From: an uncultured Eubacteriales bacterium
Lineage (GTDB): Bacteria; Bacillota; Clostridia; Oscillospirales; Acutalibacteraceae
Assembly: GCA_934456435.1 (NCBI GenBank)
Contig: CAKSHH010000011.1
Location: forward strand, 19,085-83,084
DNA length: 64,000 bases
Reading direction: 5' to 3'
Part shown: positions 16,147 to 23,349 of the stretch, in pieces
Numbering within the stretch: position 1 is the stretch's first letter
Layout: each line of letters begins with the position of its first letter
Position numbers and translations under genes: made by a program
The notes under the pieces: model-generated
The model's database searches: none
Told to the model about the DNA's origin: nothing
The model's input: the letters and a program-made list of their open reading frames with translations, nothing else

Positions 16147-16390
16147 ACTCAGGGTGCTTGTTTTCCAAGAACTCAATGCCCTTGTAACGAATAAAAGGTT
16201 CTGATAAATCAAAAAATGCGTTACCTGCTTCACTTCGGCTATACGTTATTCCACCAATATATCCACGGTCAATACATTCACAAAGCTGTTCGGAATTATT
16301 AGTGCAATGTTCAGTCAAAGGCTGCTTATCAATAACGCACTTGATTATTTCACGCATCGTTTTTTCAAATTTTCTCGTATTTTTCTTCAT
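16025..16390 (-). CDS. Small C-terminal membrane-anchored protein
   Basis: 121 residues from the ATG at 16390, nine bases after AAAGGAGG. It has a soluble N-terminal domain with SRSEAGNAFFDLSEPFIRYKGIEFL and one hydrophobic helix near residues 92-110. Same architecture as the gene at 15463-15765. The unusually long convergent overlap with the plus-strand gene means transcription of one would make RNA antisense to the other. Confidence 0.5.
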   Translation of the reverse strand: MKKNTRKFEKTMREIIKCVIDKQPLTEHCTNNSEQLCECIDRGYIGGITYSRSEAGNAFFDLSEPFIRYKGIEFLENKHPEFKSNAQLFLSIFSTIVSVLALIVSFLSKYIDIQTVLNQYF

Positions 16391-16521
16391 TATAATCAAC
16401 CTCCTTTCGGAGCTGATTATAGCACAAAACGAAGAAGAATTACAACAAAGTGAGAAAATTTCACATTACATGGCAATACAACCTTTATGAACCACCAAAT
16501 ACGAATCAAGGAGGCTAAAAA

Positions 16522-16788
16522 ATGGAACTGACAACAGAAAACATACAAGAGCTCAACCGGGATTTAATTGAAATAATCTCGTCGCTCAAGGCACTCGAAG
16601 ACTGTGGAGAAAAGCTGATTATGGATTCCGACGATGTCGCTAAGATGTTCGGCTGGAGTAAGCTGACGGCGCAGGAGTTCATGAACCGACCCGATTTTCC
16701 TTTAATAAAAATCGGTAGAAAGTTGCAGGTCAACCGCCTTGCACTTGTCAAATACACTATGCAGCAATTAGTCAGAGAGGAGCACTAA
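16522..16788 (+). CDS. Excisionase-like helix-turn-helix protein
   Basis: 88 residues. An N-terminal helical region is followed by a winged helix-turn-helix (VAKMFGWSKLTAQEFMNRPDFPLIKIGRKLQVNRLAL) of the excisionase/MerR-like type. It starts after AGGAGG and ends two bases before the ParB-like gene. It could be the recombination directionality factor or a partner of ParB. Confidence 0.7.
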   Translation: MELTTENIQELNRDLIEIISSLKALEDCGEKLIMDSDDVAKMFGWSKLTAQEFMNRPDFPLIKIGRKLQVNRLALVKYTMQQLVREEH

Positions 16789-16790
16789 AT

Positions 16791-18128
16791 ATGGAAACAC
16801 TCAAACAAATTTCAATCAATCTCATCGACCCACACCCGGAAAACCCAAGGAAGAACCTCGGTGATCTCACCGAGCTTGCCGAAAGTATCAAAGCTAACGG
16901 AATTATGCAGAATTTGACCGTTGTTCCGAAAGACAGAGGACGATACACGGCAGTTATCGGACATCGCCGACTTGCGGCAGCGAAGCTCGCAGGACTTGAG
17001 ACGGTACCCTGTGCCGTTGTTGACATGGATCGCAAGACGCAGTTGTCAACGATGCTGCTCGAAAATATGCAACGCTCAGAACTGTCCTACATAGAGCAGG
17101 CTGACGGATTCCAGCTTATGCTCGACCTCGGCGAAACCGTTGAAAGCATTTCCGAAATGTCGGGATTTAGCAAAGAGACAGTCAAGCACCGCCTTGAAAT
17201 CGCAAAGCTTGATAAAGATAGCATCTTAGACAGCGATCTGACGCTTGAAGATTTTGCGTATCTCGAAAAAATTTCGGACATCAATGTCAGAAATGAGCTT
17301 ATTGAAAACAATAAGCACGATTACATTAAACACGCTGTTGATCGAGAGCTGCAGAACGTTGAAAAGCAAAAGAAAAAGCAAAAGTGGATTGACTACATTG
17401 AAAATAAAGGTATTCACCCTATCCCGGAAGAAGAACGTCGAGACACTTGGAAAATATACGATAGCATCAAAAGCTTTAGTTATTTGGCAGTAAAGCCTGA
17501 GGATTTTGAGTTACCGGAGGGAACACCACCGAACGAAACTTTCTACAAATTCGAGACGTGGGGCGATTGGATCTATTTTTACAAGAAAAAGCCCGAGACG
17601 GAGGTGGACAACGAGGCGGAAGCAAGCAGGAAAAGAGCTGAGGCGTTCAGAATTTCCAAGATCGCCGAGCTTGATGAAAAGTTCGGTTGCTTTAATGAAA
17701 GAGTAAAGGCATTTGTAAACAACCTTTCCGAGGATAAGAAGACATTGCCGATCGTGTTAAGACTGTATGCCGAAATACAAATGAGCGGTAGCTTTTATCG
17801 AGATATCGAGGATCTTGAACTCTGCGAAGCTGCAGGGCTCGACATCAACGACGCAGACATAACGGACGAAGACATAATCGCCGGTAAATTGCATCCCGAC
17901 ATCCTTTACAACATCGACCGAAAGCCGGCTGTTTATTTTCTCAAGGTAATTTTATGCCTGAAAAAGATTGCAACATATATGTCCTACTCCGGCGAATACA
18001 CCGAAGATGTATTTAGTCTCTGCGCCATCAGAGCATTGAAAAATCTCGGTTTTAAGCTCACCGAGGAAGAAAAAGAGCTCCTCGACGGAACACATGAAAT
18101 ATACGGAAGGAAGTACGAAGATGAATAA
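16791..18128 (+). CDS. ParB/Spo0J-like nuclease-domain protein
   Basis: 445 residues. Residues 1-95 form a ParB N-terminal domain (ISINLIDPHPENPRKN, VVPKDRGRYTAVIGHRRLAAAKLAG, LENMQRSELSYIEQA). The KorB-like helix-turn-helix follows (SISEMSGFSKETVKHRLEIAKL). The remaining ~270 residues are not recognised. No ParA gene is nearby, so a transcription or replication role is as likely as partition. Confidence 0.85.
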   Translation: METLKQISINLIDPHPENPRKNLGDLTELAESIKANGIMQNLTVVPKDRGRYTAVIGHRRLAAAKLAGLETVPCAVVDMDRKTQLSTMLLENMQRSELSYIEQADGFQLMLDLGETVESISEMSGFSKETVKHRLEIAKLDKDSILDSDLTLEDFAYLEKISDINVRNELIENNKHDYIKHAVDRELQNVEKQKKKQKWIDYIENKGIHPIPEEERRDTWKIYDSIKSFSYLAVKPEDFELPEGTPPNETFYKFETWGDWIYFYKKKPETEVDNEAEASRKRAEAFRISKIAELDEKFGCFNERVKAFVNNLSEDKKTLPIVLRLYAEIQMSGSFYRDIEDLELCEAAGLDINDADITDEDIIAGKLHPDILYNIDRKPAVYFLKVILCLKKIATYMSYSGEYTEDVFSLCAIRALKNLGFKLTEEEKELLDGTHEIYGRKYEDE

Positions 18129-18429
18129 CAATCTTATCTCAGAAGCAACCGATTTACTCAAGAAATACGCCCGCACGGGCGACCGACGTTATTTTCTTGA
18201 CGCCGCAGAAAAAATCTCACTATCAATTGCAAATGCTATAAATCCTATAAATCCGATGACCGAACCGCTCGTCGCGGCAATGTTGACGAGATATGCAGAT
18301 TTCGTTAAAGAGAACTTTGATTCGGAAGCCGCTGACATATATTCCGAAATACTTAACATGCTAAAAAACACGTCTGCTACAGTCGTGGTAGGAGAAACAC
18401 CAGCACCAACCAAAGGAGATAAAAAATGA
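18121..18429 (+). CDS. Hypothetical early phage protein
   Basis: 102 residues from the ATG at 18121, overlapping the ParB-like gene end by eight bases. Largely alpha-helical (ISEATDLLKKYARTGDRRYFLDAAEKIS), with a Pro/Thr-rich tail. Not recognised. It overlaps the next gene by four bases (ATGA). Confidence 0.6.
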   Translation: MNNNLISEATDLLKKYARTGDRRYFLDAAEKISLSIANAINPINPMTEPLVAAMLTRYADFVKENFDSEAADIYSEILNMLKNTSATVVVGETPAPTKGDKK

Positions 18430-18677
18430 ATACACTTACCTTACTATATATCTTTTTCATTGCAATAGCGATTGTTTTAACGATCACACTCTTCGCAATG
18501 AACGACAGTTGTAAAAAGCAGGAAGAGCTTAATATCAATGTCCTCAAAAGCTTCCAAAAGGTTACTAATGACTACAACGAGCTCGCAGACAAGTATCAAA
18601 AACTCACTGAAGAGAACAAGCAGCTCAAAGCTCGCTTGTTGTATGAGAGGACACAAGATGATGCAAACGTATTTTAA
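18426..18677 (+). CDS. Small membrane protein with coiled coil
   Basis: 83 residues. Residues 3-24 are one transmembrane helix, followed by a predicted coiled coil (FQKVTNDYNELADKYQKLTEENKQL). It overlaps its neighbours on both sides, so it belongs to the early operon. Function unknown. Confidence 0.6.
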   Translation: MNTLTLLYIFFIAIAIVLTITLFAMNDSCKKQEELNINVLKSFQKVTNDYNELADKYQKLTEENKQLKARLLYERTQDDANVF

Positions 18678-18984
18678 GTTTCCGCCGGACAAGTACGGCC
18701 GAACTGTCAATATGCGAGACTGTACGATGCAGATTGAGCGTGACAAATACTGCGAAAGAATCGGCGAGCCAAAGTATTTTCCGCTTTCAGACAAGCAGCA
18801 TTTTGACTTTGAGGTTGAAATGTCCGTGAAGTATCGCGAAGAATTTATCGAATATCTTAATAGCATTGGCGGTCTTAACGTCGGGTCTATTACGATCGCC
18901 GCGATGAATTTAAAATCACATCTCATTGATTATTACATAGAACGGAGGCGATGGAATGAAAGAAAAACAGCTCTTTCCGCGTGA
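18658..18984 (+). CDS. Hypothetical early phage protein
   Basis: 108 residues from the ATG at 18658, preceded by GAGAGGA. It overlaps the previous gene by 20 bases and the next by 29. Mixed composition with several aromatic residues (KFPPDKYGRTVNMRDCTM). No family recognised. Confidence 0.55.
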   Translation: MMQTYFKFPPDKYGRTVNMRDCTMQIERDKYCERIGEPKYFPLSDKQHFDFEVEMSVKYREEFIEYLNSIGGLNVGSITIAAMNLKSHLIDYYIERRRWNERKTALSA

Positions 18985-19246
18985 CACGTCGCATCTCGCC
19001 CGGATGATCTTGCGCGAGGACGACGACGGCAACAAAACATACGTCGTGCAGTCCGGCTACAACAAAGAAATAAAAACGTATGAAAGTGAGCTGACTGTTT
19101 CGGTCGGCTCACCAACCGCCGAGCTTGAGGCTTGGAATGCGTACAGTGGCACCCTTGACTCTGCGATACATAAAATATTGCATTCGCGTCCAAAAGTCAA
19201 AGAAGCTCTTGACGAGTTAAACGCCAAGAGTTTCAAGCAATGTTAA
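18956..19246 (+). CDS. Hypothetical early phage protein
   Basis: 96 residues from the ATG at 18956 after GGAGGCG. The middle part (EDDDGNKTYVVQSGYNKEIKTYESEL) looks beta-stranded, the rest helical. Last gene of this early cluster. No family recognised. Confidence 0.55.
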   Translation: MKEKQLFPRDTSHLARMILREDDDGNKTYVVQSGYNKEIKTYESELTVSVGSPTAELEAWNAYSGTLDSAIHKILHSRPKVKEALDELNAKSFKQC

Positions 19247-19353
19247 GGTAAAGATGTGGTTTGTTTTGAAGAAATAGAAGATGTAGCAAATCCAGAGACA
19301 ACAACAAATATAGTTTACAACGAAAAACCAATACTAACTATCGAAAGAAAAGT

Positions 19354-20007
19354 TTATATTTTTTTATTCTTCATTCTAATTTTTTCTTTATATTCTTTTT
19401 CGGTTAAGTCTGGAGAGTTTCTGATTTTTTTTGTACTGAAAAAGATATATACAACTAATGCTGCAATTACAATTAAAAAAATAATGACCTTTTTTTGCGA
19501 ATAGTGTGATGCAATAAAAATGGTGTTCAATAGGAATAAAATAGTACTTGGTGAAATGAGAATAATTGCTATTGAAATAAAGCCAACAAGTAAACGAATC
19601 ACTATTGTTTCTATATCGCACAAAAATAGAATTATAAAAAGCACTTCGAAAATAGCCACTAATATAGAAAAATCGCCCCACAAAAAACATAAAATATATG
19701 AATCAAATAGGCTAATTTGGTCGGATTCAAATGGAAAAAATAAGAAATACCAATGTTCCAATATGCCTTTTTTAAAACAATCGAAAGATACTGAAAATGC
19801 GTTTAAAATATTTTCAATATCATTTTTCCCGAAACCTTTATAAACTAAAAGCAAAACAAAGAAAATGAGAATAAAAGAATGTAATATTATAAATATAACT
19901 GTGTTTCTTCTTTTTAGTGAGATTTTTTGAGTAAACAAAGATCCTATTGCAACCACAACGGCAGAAAAAATAGATAAAAATGTTATAACAAGTGTCGAAT
20001 GACTCAT
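19354..20007 (-). CDS. Polytopic membrane protein, possible moron
   Basis: 217 residues with about six hydrophobic helices and a short basic C-terminus. It lies on the strand opposite to the early genes and is A/T-rich compared with them, which suggests independent acquisition. No recognised family. Superinfection exclusion is a common role for such genes, but nothing in the sequence proves it. Confidence 0.55.
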   Translation of the reverse strand: MSHSTLVITFLSIFSAVVVAIGSLFTQKISLKRRNTVIFIILHSFILIFFVLLLVYKGFGKNDIENILNAFSVSFDCFKKGILEHWYFLFFPFESDQISLFDSYILCFLWGDFSILVAIFEVLFIILFLCDIETIVIRLLVGFISIAIILISPSTILFLLNTIFIASHYSQKKVIIFLIVIAALVVYIFFSTKKIRNSPDLTEKEYKEKIRMKNKKI

Positions 20008-20175
20008 TTAGCACACATCCTTTTTTCTCAAAAGTATATTTGAATTACAAATTGCAGACATATTAACAGTTTTTAACTTTGTTGCTAAAACTTTTAAAAT
20101 GGAGCACAATTATGGAAAATCCAAAAATCAAGTATAATTTTGTGCTTAAAAAATCCCATCTCAATAAGATGAATT

Positions 20176-20472
20176 TTATTTTTTATGGAAAACAAATCTA
20201 TATGGATCAAGTTGAAGAACAGAACAAACAGAAAGACCAATTCGTATACTTGAACCTGCAATATCGCGCTCACCTGATTCAAACCGCTGATATTGGCGAA
20301 GTTGAATTTCAGCAGCATTTGCCACTTGCTGTTGAGTCAGACCGAGTTCCCTTCTTCTGTTTTGTAAAATGTGGTGAGATAATTCGACACATTCATAAAT
20401 TTGTCCATTTATTTCATGCGTAAGAGGCTGATAATTGTCACAATAATTACTTTTACAAGATATAGCAATCAT
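20176..20472 (-). CDS. XRE family regulator, second
   Basis: 98 residues from the ATG at 20472. A longer frame from 20508 would begin upstream of the promoter's -10. The C-terminal half is a helix-turn-helix (LGLTQQQVANAAEIQLRQYQRFESGE). Its own promoter lies immediately upstream. Divergent from the Rep gene, so it may regulate replication. Confidence 0.75.
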   Translation of the reverse strand: MIAISCKSNYCDNYQPLTHEINGQIYECVELSHHILQNRRRELGLTQQQVANAAEIQLRQYQRFESGERDIAGSSIRIGLSVCSVLQLDPYRFVFHKK

Positions 20473-20487
20473 TCCTTTCTTTAAAAT

Positions 20488-20516
20488 ATTATACGACCAA
20501 TTGGACATAAAGTCAA
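20488..20516 (-). promoter_or_regulatory. Promoter of the second XRE regulator
   Basis: TTGACT (20516-20511), 17 bases, TATAAT (20493-20488) on the minus strand. The start codon is only about 16 bases downstream of the -10, so the leader is very short but includes AAAGGA. Confidence 0.75.
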
Positions 20517-20612
20517 TACTTTTTATACAGAAATAAGAAAATACCTATTGAAAACATCACAATAAGTACAGAGAATCTTACGGAAATGAACCGGAGCAAC
20601 TAATGCGACTTG

Positions 20613-20656
20613 CCGAGCCCCTCGGTGCTAAAAAAAGACGGACTGAAAAAGTCCGT
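20613..20656. repeat. Two adjacent hairpins upstream of rep
   Basis: CCGAG-CCC-CTCGG (20613-20625) and ACGGACT-GAAAA-AGTCCGT (20638-20656) lie in tandem about 55 bases before the Rep gene. Paired hairpins next to an HUH Rep gene are where a nicking origin would be expected. No nick-site sequence could be matched by eye. Confidence 0.4.
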
Positions 20657-20709
20657 AACGGGAAAGTATGGTGTATTAAGTTATCAACAAGACGAAAGGA
20701 GGAAAACAC

Positions 20710-21528
20710 GTGCGAAAGCTCAACCGAGAGAGCATACATAAATCGGGTGATTATATGGAAGTCGACATTTTCCCTGTTCGGAAGCCGACAGGCAGACGTG
20801 CAGCGAAAGCAAAACCGACAAGAGCTGTTCAACAGAAGCTCAACGAGCGAAATGCAGCTCGAAAGTTTACTTGGCTGCTCCAGGAGAACTTCGGCCCGAA
20901 GGATTATCTTTGTGAGCTCTCATATCCGTCGGACTTTCCGTATGATAAGGCTCTCGACGGCAGAGAATTTGCGTGTTTTCTCCGAAATGTAAAAAACGCT
21001 TATAAAAAAGCGGGTATTGATTTTCGTAGCATGTACAGCGTCGAGCTTGGGGAGAAAAACGGACGTCCGCACTATCACCTTGCTTGCTCCGGAGAGCTTG
21101 GCGCAAAAATCCTCAAGGAAAAATGGAATAAGCGTTTCACAAAGAACCCAAAGGTAAGCTACATTCATGCTTCGCATCTTATTTTCACAAAGACGGGTCT
21201 TGCTGGAGCTGCTTTTTACCTGTCGAAAGATCCAAGACTCTGCTACCGGTCGTATGTGTGCTCAAAGAATTTGAAACAACCACCTAAAAGCCAGCGCGAC
21301 GGACGTATCAGCGGACGAAAGCTCCAAGAGTTGAGAAATGACATATATAATGCCGAGCTTTTTGAAAAATTATATCCGGGCTATGTGTTTGTTGATGCCG
21401 ATCCTCGTCTCGAAATGTACGATATCAACGAATACGGCGAAGCCGAGAAGATAGATTTTCCATACATAACGATCCGACTCTACAAAAGAGACAGTAAATA
21501 TATCTTACGCGACAAAGAATACGCATAA
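20710..21528 (+). CDS. HUH-type Rep / replication initiation protein
   Basis: 272 residues from GTG 20710 after AAAGGAGG. The motif GRPHYHLACSG carries the His-hydrophobic-His metal site of HUH endonucleases. A tyrosine-containing helix (LAGAAFYLSKDPRLCYRS) follows at a suitable distance. It resembles Rep proteins of rolling-circle plasmids and filamentous-phage-like elements (REP_ORF2/G2P type). Its presence in a tailed-phage genome without visible helicase or polymerase genes is unusual. Confidence 0.75.
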   Translation: MRKLNRESIHKSGDYMEVDIFPVRKPTGRRAAKAKPTRAVQQKLNERNAARKFTWLLQENFGPKDYLCELSYPSDFPYDKALDGREFACFLRNVKNAYKKAGIDFRSMYSVELGEKNGRPHYHLACSGELGAKILKEKWNKRFTKNPKVSYIHASHLIFTKTGLAGAAFYLSKDPRLCYRSYVCSKNLKQPPKSQRDGRISGRKLQELRNDIYNAELFEKLYPGYVFVDADPRLEMYDINEYGEAEKIDFPYITIRLYKRDSKYILRDKEYA

Positions 21529-21539
21529 GGAGTGAGTCA

Positions 21540-21926
21540 ATGAGCAATAAGATTCAAAATCAAATACCGATACCGACGGAAGCCCAGGAGCAGGAAGCGC
21601 TGTTCCGGTGGGCTGATTTCGCCGTGGGTAAATATCCGGAAATTAAGTTTTTATATCACATTCCGAATGAGGGCAAACGGAGTGTTTATAACGGTGCCGC
21701 TATGCGCCGGCAAGGTCTGAAGAAAGGTGTGCCTGATCTCTGCTTACCTGTACCATCGGGGAAATATCACGCGCTTTACATAGAGATGAAGCGTAAAGGT
21801 GAAAAGCCGAGCTTGCAACAGCTTAACTGGCTTGATAATCTTAATCTCTTCGGCAACCGTGCCGTCTGGTGCCAAGGCTGGGAAGAAGCTGCAAAAGAAA
21901 TTGAAAGATATTTGAGGGGTGAATGA
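21540..21926 (+). CDS. VRR-NUC domain nuclease
   Basis: 128 residues. The VRR-NUC fold is recognisable from HIPNEGKRS, LKKGVPDLCLPV and ALYIEMKRKG, which supply the Asp and Glu-x-Lys of the PD-(D/E)XK site. Stand-alone VRR-NUC genes are common in phage replication modules, where they act on branched DNA. It follows the Rep gene by 11 bases. Confidence 0.9.
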   Translation: MSNKIQNQIPIPTEAQEQEALFRWADFAVGKYPEIKFLYHIPNEGKRSVYNGAAMRRQGLKKGVPDLCLPVPSGKYHALYIEMKRKGEKPSLQQLNWLDNLNLFGNRAVWCQGWEEAAKEIERYLRGE

Positions 21927-21929
21927 ATA

Positions 21930-22079
21930 ATGAACCTTGACAGAGCAATAGAACTTCTTAAACGAGAGTATGAAAAAGCAAAGAATAGCCCGTATGTTAC
22001 AAATCCCTTGGCATTTGCATTGTATAACGTTTGGAAAATGGCAGACAGAGAAAGCAAGATAATGAGCAAAGAAGAATAA
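21930..22079 (+). CDS. Hypothetical small phage protein, 49 residues
   Basis: ATG 21930, just after the VRR-NUC stop, preceded by GAGGGG. Mostly helical (LDRAIELLKREYEKAKN). No family recognised. Confidence 0.5.
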   Translation: MNLDRAIELLKREYEKAKNSPYVTNPLAFALYNVWKMADRESKIMSKEE

Positions 22080-22111
22080 GAAAAATATTATTTAAAGGAG
22101 TGTGAATAATC

Positions 22112-22516
22112 ATGTCAAGAGAATATTCGCAGGCGCTTGCCGATTATGCGATATCAAGAGAGAGATATCTTGAATTAAAACACAAGTGCTATCAATATCC
22201 CGAATGGATACGGGAGCGCAATGACAGCTACGAGCTTTCGTCGGCCGGCTTCGACGGAATGCCTAAGGGCAGCAGTTCGGGCGCTACATCCATTGTTGAG
22301 CGCAAGGCAGATAAAGCAATGAAATCCGCCGAGCTTGTCGATGTCGTGGAGCGTTGCTTGCACGATGCCGTTGACGGAGACATCGGTGTAATTAGCAGCT
22401 TGCGTAAAAACGTCTGTTATCAAATCCCTTATATAGCTCTTTCCGCGCTCTGTGGTAAAAACCAATTTACAAAATATCGGCACAAGTTTTACTATTTACT
22501 TGATAAAAAAATATAA
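22112..22516 (+). CDS. ArpU/RinA-like late transcription regulator
   Basis: 134 residues. The C-terminal half (VISSLRKNVCYQIPYIALSALCGKNQFTKYRHKFYYLL) ends in the sigma-70 region 4-like helix-turn-helix arrangement seen in ArpU/RinA proteins. It is placed, as they are, directly before the late operon. Those proteins activate a promoter upstream of the terminase genes. Confidence 0.75.
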   Translation: MSREYSQALADYAISRERYLELKHKCYQYPEWIRERNDSYELSSAGFDGMPKGSSSGATSIVERKADKAMKSAELVDVVERCLHDAVDGDIGVISSLRKNVCYQIPYIALSALCGKNQFTKYRHKFYYLLDKKI

Positions 22517-22542
22517 CTTGGGGAAATGCGGTACACGAAACC

Positions 22543-22551
22543 TGCTAAAAT
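22543..22551 (+). promoter_or_regulatory. Candidate late promoter (extended -10)
   Basis: TGCTAAAAT fits an extended -10 element and is not preceded by a clear -35. That is what an activator-dependent ArpU-type late promoter would look like. A transcript from here would carry the suppressor tRNA and the late genes together. Confidence 0.35.
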
Positions 22552-22628
22552 ATATATAGTGACAATAAACAAAAGCCGTGTTGAGCCGGATTGCACCTGC
22601 TCGATGCGGATATTTCGTGGGTGAAATT

Positions 22629-22814
22629 ATGAAAACTCTCGCCGAGCTTGCCGAAGAATATAAAAGTCAAGCAGATCACATTAAATCTCAAATTGATGCT
22701 ATCCCGGAAAATACTGATGACTACGATCTTAAGCGCAAGCGTGCAGTCCTCTGGGATATGTGGAGCGAAGCTATGGAGAATTACTATGAGCTGAAGAACT
22801 ATTATGAAAAATAA
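22629..22814 (+). CDS. Hypothetical small phage protein, 61 residues
   Basis: ATG 22629; helical and charged (LAELAEEYKSQADHIKSQIDAI). Its stop codon is directly followed, with no spacing, by the first base of the suppressor tRNA, so tRNA and mRNA must be separated by processing. Small proteins of this kind are often found just before terminase genes. Confidence 0.6.
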   Translation: MKTLAELAEEYKSQADHIKSQIDAIPENTDDYDLKRKRAVLWDMWSEAMENYYELKNYYEK

Positions 22815-22898
22815 GGCGGAATGATGGAATGGGGAGACATGGGAAACTCTAAATTTCCTGCTCTTGGCATGTGAGTTCAAGTCTCACTTCCGCCACCA
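22815..22898 (+). tRNA. Amber suppressor tRNA, leucine type, anticodon CUA
   Basis: 84 bases including an encoded CCA. The acceptor GGCGGAA pairs with TTCCGCC, the discriminator is A, the D stem is ATG/CAT with loop GAATGGGGAGA, and the anticodon stem is GGAAA/TTTCC. The loop CTCTAAA puts CTA at positions 34-36. The variable arm is 12 bases with a TGC/GCA stem (class II), and the T arm is GTGAG-TTCAAGT-CTCAC. D-arm style, A73 and the long variable arm point to leucyl-tRNA synthetase; tyrosine is the alternative. The anticodon reads UAG. It lies in the late operon just before four genes with in-frame TAG. Confidence 0.93.
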
Positions 22899-22926
22899 AA
22901 AACCAACACGAAAGAGGTGAGGAAAG

Positions 22927-23349
22927 GTGAGTAACGAAAATTTGAAGAAATTTGAAGAAAAAAAGCTAAAATCAAAGCAGAAAAAAGCCATTGAACTGTA
23001 GGTTTATCAAGGCTTGAGCCAAACAGATGTTGCGAACACGGTTAAAGTGAGCCAACAGACCCTTTCTGCGTGGGTAAATCACGATGAGCTTTTTATGCGA
23101 ATCAGGGATGAAGAAGAAGCAAAAGCGGAGCGTGAGAGAAAGCGCAGATACAAGGGCGCGGCGCAGGTTGCAATAAATAAGCTGATCGAGCTTATAGAGA
23201 GTACAGATGATAAGGCTGCTCTTGCTGCCTGCAAGGATATTCTTGACCGTGCCGGTGATAAGCCGTCGGATAAGATTGACCTTTCCGGCACTCTCGAAAC
23301 GACGAATAAACTCGATTCTATTCTCAGGCAGTTGAGCGACGATGAGTGA
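22927..23349 (+). CDS. terS: Terminase small subunit with in-frame amber at codon 25
   Basis: 140 residues if TAG at 22999-23001 is read as an amino acid. Starts at GTG 22927. The N-terminus KLKSKQKKAIEL runs into the amber, then VYQGLSQTDVANTVKVSQQTLSAWV, a helix-turn-helix typical of phBC6A51-type small terminases. The KQxKAIELL-like helix spans the amber, so the frame is continuous in homology terms. Without suppression only a 24-residue peptide is made. It recognises phage DNA for packaging. The end overlaps terL by eight bases. Confidence 0.85.

Noticed and set aside
20603..20992. A 129-residue open frame overlapping the start of rep
   Set aside because: It lies in another frame of the rep gene for most of its length, has no recognisable family, and crosses the hairpins upstream of rep.
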